Shown in pieces: positions 49,813 to 61,171 of a stretch of 64,000 nt of DNA; position 1 is the first letter of the stretch, and each line of letters opens with the position of its first letter. The notes beneath the pieces were generated by a model. That model made no database searches and was not told where the DNA came from. It saw only the letters and a list, made by a program, of their open reading frames with translations. Source of the DNA: Orthonyx spaldingii (Eukaryota > Chordata > Aves > Passeriformes > Orthonychidae); contig VZTJ01000079.1 of assembly GCA_013397795.1 (NCBI GenBank), positions 494,128-558,127 of the forward strand, given 5' to 3'. Both the position numbers and the translations under genes were made by a program.

Positions 49813-50338
49813 AATCACAGAGCCACAGAGTCACAGAATGAACCAGGCTGGAAAAGACCTTTGAGATCATGAAGTCCAACTTTTGACCTGACACCACCTT
49901 GTCACCCAGCCCACGGCACTGAGTGCCACATCCAGGCTTTCCTTAAACACCTGCAGGGACAGTGACCCCACCACCTCCCTGGGCAGCCCATTCCAATGCC
50001 CAGTCACTCTTCCTGTGAAGAATTTTTTCCTAATATCCAGCCTAAACCTCCCCTGGCACAGCTTAAGGCTGTGTCCTCTCGTGCTGTCCCTTGTTCCCTG
50101 GGAGAAGAGACCAACCCACACCTGGCTGCAGTCTCCTGTCAGGGAGGTGTAGAGAGTGATGAGGTCTCCCTGAGCCTCCTTTCTTCCAGGCTAAACAACC
50201 CCAGTTCCCTCAGCTGCTTTTCACAGGAGCTGTGCTCCAGACCCCTCACCAGCCTTGCTGCCCTTCTCTGGACTCGCTTCAGCACCTCAACACCCACCCT
50301 AAACCGAGGGAGCCCAGAACTGGACACAGCACGGGGTG
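49813..50338 (-). mobile_element. CR1 LINE 3' end, minus strand
   Basis: Reading the minus strand gives CR1 ORF2 C-terminal signatures in two broken frames. The first is VLKRVQRRAARLVRGLEH with RELGLFSLEERRLRE (about 50150-50310). The second is GRFRLDIRKKFF with HWNGLPREVV, SLQVFKESLDVAL following (about 49900-50050). The 3' tail at the left edge reads cacagagtcacagaatg on plus. The reverse-transcriptase end is better preserved than in the other copies, which suggests a younger or less decayed insertion, but it is truncated at the 5' side and frameshifted. Confidence 0.95.
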
Positions 50339-52280
50339 AGTGCCTGCTGGTCTCCTGCCAGTGGCAGGAAAGGGACAGGCAGCTGCAGTTTGGTGCTGCT
50401 GTGGTGACGTGCTCCCTTCCATTCACACAAGATTAGTACATCCAGCAGTGCCCGGCGTGGGCAAATACCAATTCCAACGGCACCACACAGTTAAAAGTAC
50501 CCACAATAGCTCTCTGACTAGCTAACAATTATGCCTTTTTCAACAGGCTTAATTTCAAAAATAAATCACTTTGTGGATTCTTCTTCCTTTGTCTTTTATC
50601 TTTCCAAGATGATCCATGCTCTTCTTCCTGACTTAACCATCCCCAATCAAGTCCATTGGTAAGTCAGTCCAGCACTAACTTTTCCACCTGTGCTGTTTCA
50701 AGGTGTTGGCAGATTCAGTCATGAAATCATATAAATCAAGAGATATAAACACAGAACAGAAAGTCTCCCAACCCAGTTGTATTCTAACAGTTTTACTGGA
50801 CTCTGAAACTTCTGTGAGCCATGACACATTAAAATTCCCAACATTGCTGCAAGGGCCTGAGTGTCAGAAAAGCAAGTACTGGCACAAAGTCTGAAGAGAG
50901 GCTCACCCCAAAACTGCAAAATACATTCGACAATTCATCCTCTCGAAGTTCATGCATTTAAACAGCATAAACAGTCTGGCCTTACACTTCAGAAACCAGC
51001 CCTGTTTAACATGCTCTCTTCTGCAGCCTTGAGTCAAACAGGATTCTTTTCAATTCTTGTTGACTCCAAAACTGGAGCATGTCAGCCTTTTATGAACATT
51101 TTTCTAAATATTAGCAAATTATTGTTTTCCTCTATGCTTTAATTAAGTGTTATGTCTACCCTTGTGACAGATATTTAATAGCTGGCAATTTTTTTGAGAT
51201 CTAATACACCAAGGTAGTCTTGCAGTGACTACATGTTAAAAGATATTAAAGATCACAGTGCCTTGATAGATAGGAGAATTATAAATGACAATATCAAAGA
51301 ACATGGAAAAATCCTTGAAACAAAGTACTTAGTAAGGGAGAAGAAATACTGTTTGAAAGGTATCAAAACTGAAGAGTTTTTAAATTAAAAAAGTCTTCCT
51401 TCAAGAACTGTCTCAGCATACAAATCCCAAGGCTCAGTACTTGCAGTGATGAGCACAAGAACCTGGCAATTGCACAGGAAGTTCTACCTTTTTTTGATTT
51501 TTAATCACTTAAATGTTTCTGCAGCACAGCATGCTTGTTGGTAGTTGGTATTGACACCACCCTACATAAAAAAAACTTAAAAGAGACAAGAAAAACCATA
51601 GAAAACTTGAATTAGTGGGAAGCCAACAACTTAAATGTCTGCTGAAACTGTCCCTCATTTTTATACAATGAATTTGCCTGGGTAGAGTCCTATCCAGTGG
51701 GGGTTAAACATCATCTCTGAACTAAAGCTCTTACCAACTTCAGTGGAAGACAACAACTGAGTTCTGTATCTGAGCTGCACCCCCTAAAAATCTACAGGAG
51801 CCAGGGCAGGGGAGCAGCAGCCAGCCTGGAACGTGATCCTGGCAGTTCCACTGGCTGGGATCCAGCGCAAGGGAAGGATGAGAAACTTCATTCAAAGCTA
51901 TTTTGCACTGCAAATTGTAATTAGAAGCAAATACACACATCTGCCACAAGGTTGAGAAAATCTTTTCTTTGCTCTGAAATCCCTTGAGCAGACTCTGAAT
52001 TTATAGGTAAAAGATACAGTGTTCTAGCTATGAAAATGATTCACAATTTAGCACTTAGAAGTCATAACTATTACCTGTGCTGTAATTCAGACTTTGGCCA
52101 CTCAACAAAATGCAGAGGCTGGAACCCAGCGGGTCAGAAGTGCCTGGCTGTGAAATACCAGTGGCTTGAGATGCTCCTGGCCGAGCCGAGGTCGTGAGGC
52201 TGCACTGAGGAATGGCACAGTCAATGCTGACATTTCAATGTACTGGCATGTTAGATACTGAGGTATAGATAGCATTTTAA
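50339..52280. other. Unique non-coding DNA, no gene seen
   Basis: No recognised repeat or gene. A small imperfect palindrome (cctgccagtggcagg) lies at about 50354-50368. Confidence 0.5.
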
Positions 52281-52282
52281 TT

Positions 52283-52335
52283 CAAAAAAAAAACCAAAAA
52301 ACAAAAAAAACCAAACAAACAAAAGAAAAAACCTC
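52283..52335. repeat. A-rich simple repeat
   Basis: A run of AAAAC/AAAC units without T. On the plus strand it could be read as a degenerate A tail, but nothing recognisable precedes it. Confidence 0.85.
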
Positions 52336-55300
52336 AATATATTTTGCATCTATCCATTTAATTAAGCTTGAACATGGTGCCTACAGCACAAAGTATTTGC
52401 AACCAGCAGAAGCAGAGGAAGGAACATAAATGATATTTTATTATTCAGACACAATTACCACCATGTCTGTCCAAACAAACTTTTTATAGCCTATCTCATC
52501 CCATCTATTTCAATATGAATTGTTCACTAAACAATTGGAAAAATAATGCCTAGTGAAGAGTGAAATGCTTCGCATTGTATCTGTCTTGCTAGAAAAATTT
52601 CAGGCAAAAATATCAAAATGTCCTTCTCAGTCTTAAACAAAATGTTTCTATTTTCCCTGATAAAAATAATTCTTAATTTCAAAAGCCTATAATGATGAAT
52701 TGTGCAAAAAATTAGAAAAAATTAAACATTTTGAATTTATAAAAATACTTCACTTATATCAAAGCAATATTAACATAATTCTTGTAAAATTACAATCTCT
52801 CTAAAAAGAAAAGTCTCTCTTCACCTCTAATTATTTCAAATATGCAAAAACATCCACATTTGGCACTTGATTCTGTGACTGCAACCCTTGATCTTGTAAT
52901 TGTTCCTAAACCAGGGAAATACAATATTTGGTTAAAATAATAATAAGGCATAACAGTAATCATACTTTGTTTAGTAAAAACAACTGTTATTATTCAAATC
53001 ATTAAAAAGAATGCTATCTAATCCCCGGGAAAATCTTGTGTTAAATTGGATAAACTAAAATTGATATCATTACATTTACAGAAGGCCTTTTATCCCATTT
53101 TTATATCCAGCACATTTCAATTCATAATTAGAAGAGATGCAATGAATGTGTCAAATGAAAACAATTCAATAAAACCTGAAAAAAGTTTAATTTTTCCTAT
53201 TAATACATGGACCCAGTAAGAGTGCAGATAGTCAGTAACACGTGGCCTGCGTAACACCCACAGTGAATTATGGTATTTAAATTCTCAAACCAGACGCGTC
53301 TTAGCCTCGTCATCTCTGCTTGCTGGGAATGGATTGTGTGATTCTGACAGCTGCAGGATGTGTTAGGCTTCAAAGGAAAGAGGAAACCAGCTTGGGATGT
53401 CTTTTTGATTCCAGCGCATTGTGACCTCCCGCCACCCCGACAGCTCTCCATGAAACCGGGCTGACACCGTGGCCGCCAGCTGCCTGCTCCCACTTCACAG
53501 GGTATTGTTGGAGATGTTACGGTGCAAGACAATGGAAAATATCAGCCTTCAACAGAATAGCTCAGGCTTTACAAACACTGTCAAGCTTTATTGTTAATTA
53601 ATTTCTCTTTCAGTCTGAGAACAAAAAGTAATGCAGTGAATGTTTTCCAGCCCTTCACTGTTTCCATTGTGTCCAAGTTTTCTCTTAGACTGCAAAGTTT
53701 GTAGAGAATGGCCCCATATTTGATTGTGTCTGGAAGCCCCAGTACTCCTGAAATAATATCAGCAGCATTTAAAGGAGTTGCTTACTTTAAAACAAATATA
53801 ACAAAGTGCCATACAAAAGTTTACCTCTTCAAAAGCCAGAAACAATGAAGTGCACTTGGAGCCATTTCCAGTGGGTCTTGAAAATCACCACCTAAAGAAC
53901 TACCATGGACTTTGGAATGAAAGGACTCCAGAAAAATTGCTGGGAAATGCTTACATCTGCTCCAAGTTGAACATCAGCATGTCTGAAGGACAGAACCAGC
54001 TGCTTTTGGAAAATGTATTCTTTCCAGTCAAATAAGGAACAGTTTACTTGGGAAATTTAAATCTAAAACTTGGCTTGGGATTTTGGGATATACATTTCTA
54101 ATTTAAAAATAATCTCCCAGCAGTATTTAGGGTGTTTCAATAAACCAACTTTTAAAATATTTTTTAAAGTATCTCTTCTTTTCAAAAGAGCATTCTGCTA
54201 ATAAGTAAGATGTGAGCAGGAAGTAAGTCACATTTCAAGTCCAAGGCGATGTGTACTTTAAAGAGAAAATCCTTAGACTTGCTTGTAGTTAACACCATTA
54301 TCCAACAGCTCTCCTTTAAATACTCACCCTACTGCAGTACATGTTTGCTTTCAGATTTTTGTCTTATGTTGGCTTTGTTCTCTTTTCTCTCCTACTTCCA
54401 TAAAACACAACACAAGACTCATGACTACATATCAAAAGAGCAATTCTACATTAGGGCTAACTGGCTACACTCATTCAAAATCTTCAGGTACCTTTTATTC
54501 TGTTTAAGGCAGACACAAATCTATTCTTTTTTTCAAACAATGGCCCACTTTATCAAGAGCATGTGAAATTTGGAGAAAAATGTTGTTCACAGAAATCACC
54601 TGAAATGCCCAAAACACCAACTTAATCAACAATTCAAAACCATTGCTGCTTCTTGATTCATCACAAATGACAGCAAATGAAAATGTTTTCAGTTGTGTAA
54701 TATTAACTCTTCTAAATAGAATTAAAAACCTTTAATGTCCATTTATTTTTCTATGTTTCTTGGAAAGGTAAAGTTTTTCTAAGAGATTACTATGTCAGGT
54801 ATGGCCATTATGACCATCTCTAAAGCTAATAAAAAAGGTATACATGGGAAAAAATTCGGCAGATGTCCCCTTTCCAAAGTCTGTTAGTTTCCTTCTCTGA
54901 GGTAGCAACTTCCTCTGTTAGTTCGTTGCAACACTGGGGATTTCTTATGCTACTCCTGTGCCTCAGGAGAAATAATCTGGCAATTAGTGAGAGCTAATGG
55001 ATACTTCAGAACTTTTCCTCCTATTGCAAAAGCTGCACACAGTATATTCTGTAAAATTATGGACCTTCAAAATTTCATTGTTGATTGTTCCCCCTTTTCT
55101 GCAGTGCACGGGGCATCCTACTCACAATCATTCCTATTCTGAGTTGGGGAAATTAGATGTTAATATCTTCCTTTGTCCTCAGTTTCATAGGCAATTTAAA
55201 AAAAAAAAACCTTAAAAAAAAAAAGTGGGTTTTGTCAAGCTGAACTATCAAGACTTCCTTTATAAAACATACAGCCCTGAAATGCGCGTTACTCTTGCTA

Positions 55301-57112
55301 TTTTTTGTTACTATAATTCATTCTATCAGGTTTTCTTATGTGTATCCATAAAGTGATGCAGACAACAGAAATTGTTTCAGTAAATACAGAGTTGGTTTTC
55401 ATTCTGTGCTTGGAACAACCATGCTGCTGACCTGAAATCCCAGTTATTACATTTAACAAGGAAAACTGTAGCCTTTCAAAGAGATGAAGTTACATTAGTC
55501 TCCACCAAATGGGACTTTGGCTCTCACTCAGGGTAAGCAATTACGCAGTGCAGCTTCCATGGTAGCTTTAATTCAATCTGTTCTCTTTCTGGTCAGGCTG
55601 GGGACCAGGAGGGCACAGCTGGCAGAGCCTTTGGCTGGGAGGGCACCCATGGCCACAGCCCTGCATGAGCCAGTGCCACTTCGGGCTCTGCCTTGCCATC
55701 CTCAGCACAGGAGCAGGAGGCAAAAGGAAACATACCCAAGTGTGACTCTATTTGTAGCTGGCCAAGTGAAAAGTGGATTTTGTTGATGCTCTGTGGAAGA
55801 GGTAGCAGCACTGGACTGCTCTGCTAAGCCTATAAAACACCTTTTGTCTTAAATTGTGGCCAGAAGAGCTGCAATGATCATGACTGGTACTGAGGGTTTT
55901 CCACTGGTAGCTTGTCTTTGCAGATATTTCCATATAATCAGATACTCAAACTGGATCTTTCTCTATTCATAAATGAGTCAATTTTCACAGGCTCAGGTGC
56001 AGTTATGGCTCAGATAGAAATTAAAATGGTGACAATGAACCAGATTTGGTTCAGCTCCCTCATAGCCCTTCCCAGCTGGAATACAGTTCAGGTCTCGGAT
56101 AGTAGGAGTGGGTTAAACAGCTCAAAAAACATATCTGGCCCAAAGATTTTCTGCCTGAGGCAGAAACAGAGGCAAACAGCAAAGCAATCATTATTCCTAT
56201 TTGCAGGGAAAAATGACTTCCCTAACACCCCACAGGGAATCTGGAGTAGAACTAAACCTCAAAGCTGGTAAGCTCAGCTTGCTCCATCATCTGCCTGAAA
56301 AACATGGAGCAGACATGATGCTGCTGTTTAAGACTCTTTGAAATGGAAAGGATTTTGACCCTGCATGGACTCATAGGTATTCAGCATCCATGAAAATTAA
56401 AAAGCTACATAAGAAGGTTAAGAAAGACAGAAAGAAAATGCATCTGTGTTTTATGGAGGTTGGTGAAGTGGATTTCCTTTTTTAACTCTGCTGTGGAGCT
56501 CCGTAGGAAAGCTGATTTATCCTGTGACTGCACAGCAGTTGCTCCCTGCTAGAGCTGCTGTTTAAGCTTAATTGTAGTACATAGCATTTGTGTAATGCTT
56601 ATATCATGGAGAACGTTTAAGAAGAGCAGAAAGGCCCTTTCAGTTCAACACACTTGTTTCTGTTGTGATCCTGACCACTGAACCCAAGTGGAAATATGAG
56701 CCACCAAATGATTTCTTAGCTACCTGCTTTAGTCAGTGACTCCAGAGGCAGAAATGACTGCTTGCAGAAGAGAAGAAAAACAGGCCAGGACTGGCTAACT
56801 CAGGGGACTGGCAATGGAATATGGAGCCTTTCATCTACAGGTCGCTGACTCCAGCACAGAGCTGTAGCAACCAAAAAATTATTACCATCAAATGGAGGTT
56901 CAGTGGCCTAAGAGAAATCATTTAAATGGTTTCTGCTTCATACAGGAACTCACAGCAGAGAAATTATTGCTACAATTAGCAGTACTGCATAGTCATCAGT
57001 GATGTGGAAGATTTTGGTGGTTTTTTTACATTCCCAGAAACAGAATGATGTCCCTGGAAAAATCCTGTAATTATTATTTTGACCAAGAACATTTATCACA
57101 AACCTAAAGATT
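52336..57112. other. Unique non-coding DNA, no gene seen
   Basis: About 4.8 kb of AT-rich sequence. Two adjacent A runs lie at about 55198-55225. A modest GC-rich patch at 53290-53510 has a few CpGs. No exon, RNA gene or transposon was recognised on either strand. Confidence 0.5.
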
Positions 57113-57151
57113 GGGGGGGGGGGGGGGGGNNNNNNNNNNNNNNNNNNNNNN
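57113..57151. other. G run followed by a 22-base N gap
   Basis: A run of 17 Gs (57113-57129) leads directly into 22 unknown bases (57130-57151). The G run at a gap edge is probably a sequencing dropout or a polymerase-stalling G-quadruplex-type tract. Its true length and the missing content cannot be known from this sequence. Confidence 0.9.
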
Positions 57152-57430
57152 GGAGTGCATTTTTATCATTATTTTAGTTTTATTTAGGCCCCTTTGGCAG
57201 TTTTCTTTGCCTTTCTCCCTGTTACAGATCAGAAGATAAAACTCTTCTACAAATTACTTTTCCTAAAAAGTAGTTTACACAAATACTGTGAGGTGAAAAA
57301 CTGCATCCCATCCAAATCAGAGCCTTCCACTGTTAATATATTTGCATTTGGCTCAAACATTAAACACAAAGTATTTTTAACTGAAAACTTCCCATTTTGC
57401 AGGGAACTGGGTGGCATTTTTAGGTTAGGG
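57152..57430. other. Unique non-coding DNA after the gap
   Basis: AT-rich, with an 81-codon open frame (57194-57439) that has no recognisable domain. Nothing can be supported. Confidence 0.5.
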
Positions 57431-57471
57431 TATCTATAATCTACAATCTATAATCTATATCTATAATCTGT
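57431..57471. repeat. Short imperfect tandem repeat (TCTATAATC)n
   Basis: About four imperfect copies of a tctataatc-type unit follow each other (atctataatct, acaatctataatct, atatctataatctg). This is a small minisatellite-like stretch likely made by slippage. Confidence 0.85.
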
Positions 57472-57717
57472 AAAATCCACAGGATTTCAAGAGACATTTT
57501 AGCAAATGTTACCACAGAGTAACTTCAATGTTTGAACATAAGGATCACTAGTGATTGGTTTAGTACCTGCAATGTACCTGGAAGGGATTTCCCACAGGAG
57601 CCACTGAGGTCACAGGGTGGCTGTGGGGACACTCGTGCCTCGCTGCAGTGTCCACTCGTCTGTCTCACACCTTGATGGCTTGTCTGCCAAAGAATCAGAG
57701 GGGCTTGAGTCAAAAAG
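57472..57717. other. Unique non-coding DNA
   Basis: No recognised feature. It adjoins the 3' edge of the CR1 copy that follows. Confidence 0.5.
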
Positions 57718-58197
57718 GACATTTAAAGGCCATTGAGGCAACACCCTGCCAGGAGCAGGGACATCAGTGGGATCAGGCTTCTCAGAGCCCTGTCCAATCT
57801 GACCTTGAATGATTCCAGGGATGGGGCATCCACCACCTCTCTGGGCAACCTGTTCTGCTGATTCACCACCTTCACTATGAAAAATTTCTTCCCTACACCT
57901 AGTTTGAATCTACCCACTTTGAAACCGTTACCCCACTCCTATTGCCACAGGCCCTACAAAATGTCTCTCCCCATCTCAAAGTATGGAAAAGGTCTTCCTG
58001 GAGCCTTCTCCAAGCTGAAAAACTCCAACCCTCTCAGCTTTTCCTCGCAGGAGAGGTGTTACAGCGCTCTGATCATCCTGTGGAGCTGATCCAACAGCTC
58101 CAAGCCCTTCCTGTGCTGTCCCCTGGGGCTGGATGCAGGACCCTGGTGGAGTCTGAGCAGAGCAGGGCAGAGGGCAGGATCTGCTCTGCTGGTTGTT
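57718..58197 (-). mobile_element. CR1 LINE 3' fragment, minus strand
   Basis: On the minus strand the element reads GRFKLGVGKKFF with NRLPREVV and ESFKVRLDRAL following, the CR1 ORF2 C-terminus, at about 57780-57917. The upstream RT portion continues to about 58197. On plus, the ccagggatggggcatccacc and ctctgggcaacctgttctgc strings are the characteristic reverse complement of the CR1 3' region. The octamer tail at 57718 is lost. Stops and frameshifts make it inactive. Confidence 0.94.
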
Positions 58198-58333
58198 GAA
58201 ACAGTAACCACCTCTGCTTAGGGATTTCTCAATTGCATGTGGACAACCCACTGCAACCTAAGGCACTGTTTATCTGTGCTCCAAGAGGCACAACACTGGA
58301 TGTCCCTTGGCTTCCAAGCAAAGGGCTACACAC

Positions 58334-58335
<2 letters not shown>
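58198..58335. other. Unique DNA between CR1 and poly-A
   Basis: Short unique stretch. No AATAAA signal precedes the A run and no known gene sequence was recognised, so a processed pseudogene is not supported. Confidence 0.5.

Positions 58336-58385
<50 letters not shown>
58336..58385. repeat. Pure 50-A homopolymer
   Basis: An uninterrupted run of 50 As. It could be a microsatellite or the tail of an unrecognised plus-strand retroposon, but no target-site duplication or element body was seen. The length in the assembly is likely unreliable. The all-Phe minus-strand open frame here is an artefact of the tract. Confidence 0.95.
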
Positions 58386-58386
<1 letters not shown>

Positions 58387-59227
58387 CCTCCCTGATGTAA
58401 TACAAAAGTGCCAAAATTAGGGTGGTTTTTTTTAATTTTTCCTACCATTTTGAATAAATCATCCCAGGAAGGATTACTCAGCTGTAGCTGTTTGGTAAAA
58501 AATTTGTCAGCCCTTTCTAGATAATGTTTTCAGTTTCTGTGACTGACACTTAGCCCAGTGGAGTGAGTGTCCTGTGATTTATACATGGGGCAGCAGCCTC
58601 CTCCACACTAACATTCCCTCCTAAACTGAGAAGCAGTGAACCACACCCTGACACCAGGCATTGGGGAAGGCTAAAGCCAAGACTGGATTCAGGCAGATAC
58701 ATTCCTGTTGCATTTTGTATTCCTGCTAACATTTCTGATTTTATCGATCTCATTATGCAGGTGCAAGTGTTACAGCAGAGGTCACACACTCACAGTTTAA
58801 CAGTTAAAGAGATGCTTGGGCTAAATAAATTTGTTCAGTTCCATTGTGAAAATGCTATGTTCAATAGGTCTCATCAAATGTTGTTGCCCAGATTGGTTCA
58901 ATAGCATGTTCAGCCGTAGAACAAAACATGCAAGGGCAACAGTTCAAGAGCCTTTTCTACTCTGATGGTACGTGTAATATTTCTGCAGTTAGAAAACTCG
59001 TATATACACACACACATTCTCACTGGATTTCTTTATTGACTAAAAAAAGGTCTCTGCATATTTATGGTAAGAGTTCTGCAAAGCACTCTGAACATTATGC
59101 AATTTAAAGCCTTATGACTACCCAAATGTAAGATTATTTTTTAAAACAAAATTACTGCACACACTCAGAAGATGCAAAGAGATTGTTGAAAAGCTAGCAT
59201 CATATGACAATAAAAACAGAATTATGT
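58386..59227. other. Unique non-coding DNA
   Basis: AT-rich sequence with a short TATACACACACACA microsatellite at about 59001-59016. No gene was recognised. Confidence 0.5.
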
Positions 59228-59252
59228 CTGTGAAGCTTCATATGCTTCACAG
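59228..59252. repeat. 9-bp perfect hairpin
   Basis: Arms ctgtgaagc (59228-59236) and gcttcacag (59244-59252) flank a 7-nt loop. It is too short for a pre-miRNA and is recorded as local symmetry. Confidence 0.85.
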
Positions 59253-59651
59253 TGCAGTGTTACACAACAACACTGAAGATATGTTACATAGATAGTTAGA
59301 ATTTAATTTGGGGGTATAACAGATTCCTGAGTCCATAACAGTCACACCAGCAAGCATTCCATTCAGGTGCATCCACAATAATGCCTTTCCTATTTTGGAA
59401 TAAGATAGTGATCACAGAACAGACAAGCTCTAGTGCAGTTTATGAATGGAAAGCCCAAGGTTTCTTTCTAGAAGATGTAGAACTATTACAGAAAGCTGGG
59501 ATTTTGTAAAGATTAGGCTTCACAATTCTGCCTCTTGATGATCTTGCAATAAATGGCTCATGTATTTGAACTTCTTGGAAGTTTTTTGACATATTAGTTA
59601 GGTGCACAATGTAGTTTGACCTAGAATTCTCAGCTCAGCAGCCAGGCATAT

Positions 59652-59718
59652 CTCATACAGCCAGAGTTCCTCACATTTAGCTCTGGCTGTGGAACAACAG
59701 CCAGCTCTAGTGTATGAG
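59652..59718. repeat. Nested inverted repeats with alternative pairings
   Basis: A perfect 10-bp stem is formed by acagccagag (59657-59666) and ctctggctgt (59681-59690). A second arm, tgtatgag (59711-59718), is exactly complementary to ctcataca (59652-59659), which overlaps the first stem's left arm, so the two foldings are mutually exclusive. The region also repeats cagccag at 59699-59705. No RNA family was recognised. It may be the decayed ends of an old palindromic transposon or chance. Confidence 0.7.
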
Positions 59719-61149
59719 CCAGTTAGAGCACTGTGGATAAAAATCTGGTCCCAATGCATCGAGTGTCATGGCTTCAGAGAAACAGACAGTATACCATATA
59801 TCATGTAATTGTGTTCCTGTAGTGAGGAACAAACAAAAAGTATCTCAATGAACTGTACAGGCAGTTAAGTTAATTGCTATCCTATAATGTTTTAAGAGAA
59901 CACTATCCTTTCCCAAACCCATCACAGCAATGATTCTGTTCTAAGCTTTGGAGGATGACTGTAAAAATCTACAGGAAATCACTGACTTTGATACAGAAGA
60001 CAGACTGAGGGCCATGACTGAAGTAGAGACTTTTCTTTATTAAATTAATGTCTGCACCAGTTTACACAACTATCCAACATGTCCCTTCCGTTCAGCTTTT
60101 GCTTTCCTGGTGTGAGGGAAAGGATGGGAAAATATCAACCTCAGCAATGAGAACTGAACAAAACCACAGCAACCCATCCCATCACACTTCTGTCAGTCCT
60201 AGCAGTCCAGCTGAAAAGCCCCTCAGCTTGAAAACCCCCAGTCCTAGCAGGCAAAGGCACAGGTGAGGTGGTGTCTGACCTTCCCATCCCAGGGGAGCAG
60301 AGCCTGAACTCCCCCTGCTCACCTGCAGCCTCCTACAGACACCTGCCCTGCTGGGACAAGGAAAGCCCAGCTCCAAAGCCCCAGAGCAGTAACTGGGAAG
60401 TCCCACCTTTGCCAGTGTCACCCCAGGGTCATCCCATTCCAAACTGTAGGATTCAAAGCTGAGCCTGGAGTGTGCTGCTCCCAGAAGGTTATAGAGAGGG
60501 ATGGCAGGATAGTGGTGAACACCAGTAGCTTTTTTTCAAAATGGAGTTTAAATAATCTGGGACATAAAGGAAAATTTTGGGAAGGCACAAAGCATGGTTG
60601 AAGAGGAGTGACTGCTTTGCCATGTTTCTAAAAATACCAGCAAGGAAGCAGTGGAGGAAAAGCAGAGGAAGGTAATCTCCTGGGATAGTTATGGGTAGCC
60701 AACCCTACACACACTTTTCTGCTCCCAGAGTTACATCTAGCTAAAAATTCTCCACAGCCACCATGATTATAACATACCCTGAAGCTCCTCAGACCTCAGT
60801 CAACCTACTCAGAGAATTTCCACTTGTGACACACTCTCTGTGTCTGTATTTTTATACCCCCTTTTCATTCTTGTGCCACAAGACACATCTCAGCCTGTCC
60901 TGTTGAAATGTCCCCAGGCATGTGCAGGCAGCTGACACTTAGTGCAGCTGCAGCATCCATCAGGGAAGCCATATGAGCTCCTTCCTTGGAAAATGGTTGC
61001 TCATGGGTCAAGAACAGTCCTGCTTCTGTTGCCGCAAGGCTTCCAGAAACCTGTGCAGAGGCTGCAGCACTTCAGAATTCAGTTGATACAACTGGCAGGA
61101 AGAAAGGGAATGCAGTGATCCAGTAGTCTCCAGCTGGATCAGACACACC
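59719..61149. other. Unique non-coding DNA
   Basis: Mixed composition with a GC-richer patch at about 60180-60470, where sense and antisense frames overlap without domain resemblance. Nothing more can be supported. Confidence 0.5.
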
Positions 61150-61171
61150 ATAGACAATTACATTTGTCTAT
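61150..61171. repeat. 8-bp perfect hairpin
   Basis: Arms atagacaa (61150-61157) and ttgtctat (61164-61171) flank a 6-nt loop. Minor local symmetry. Confidence 0.8.

Noticed and set aside
58198..58385. Processed pseudogene or retrocopy ending in the 50-A run
   Set aside because: No AATAAA before the A run, no recognised gene sequence and no target-site duplication.
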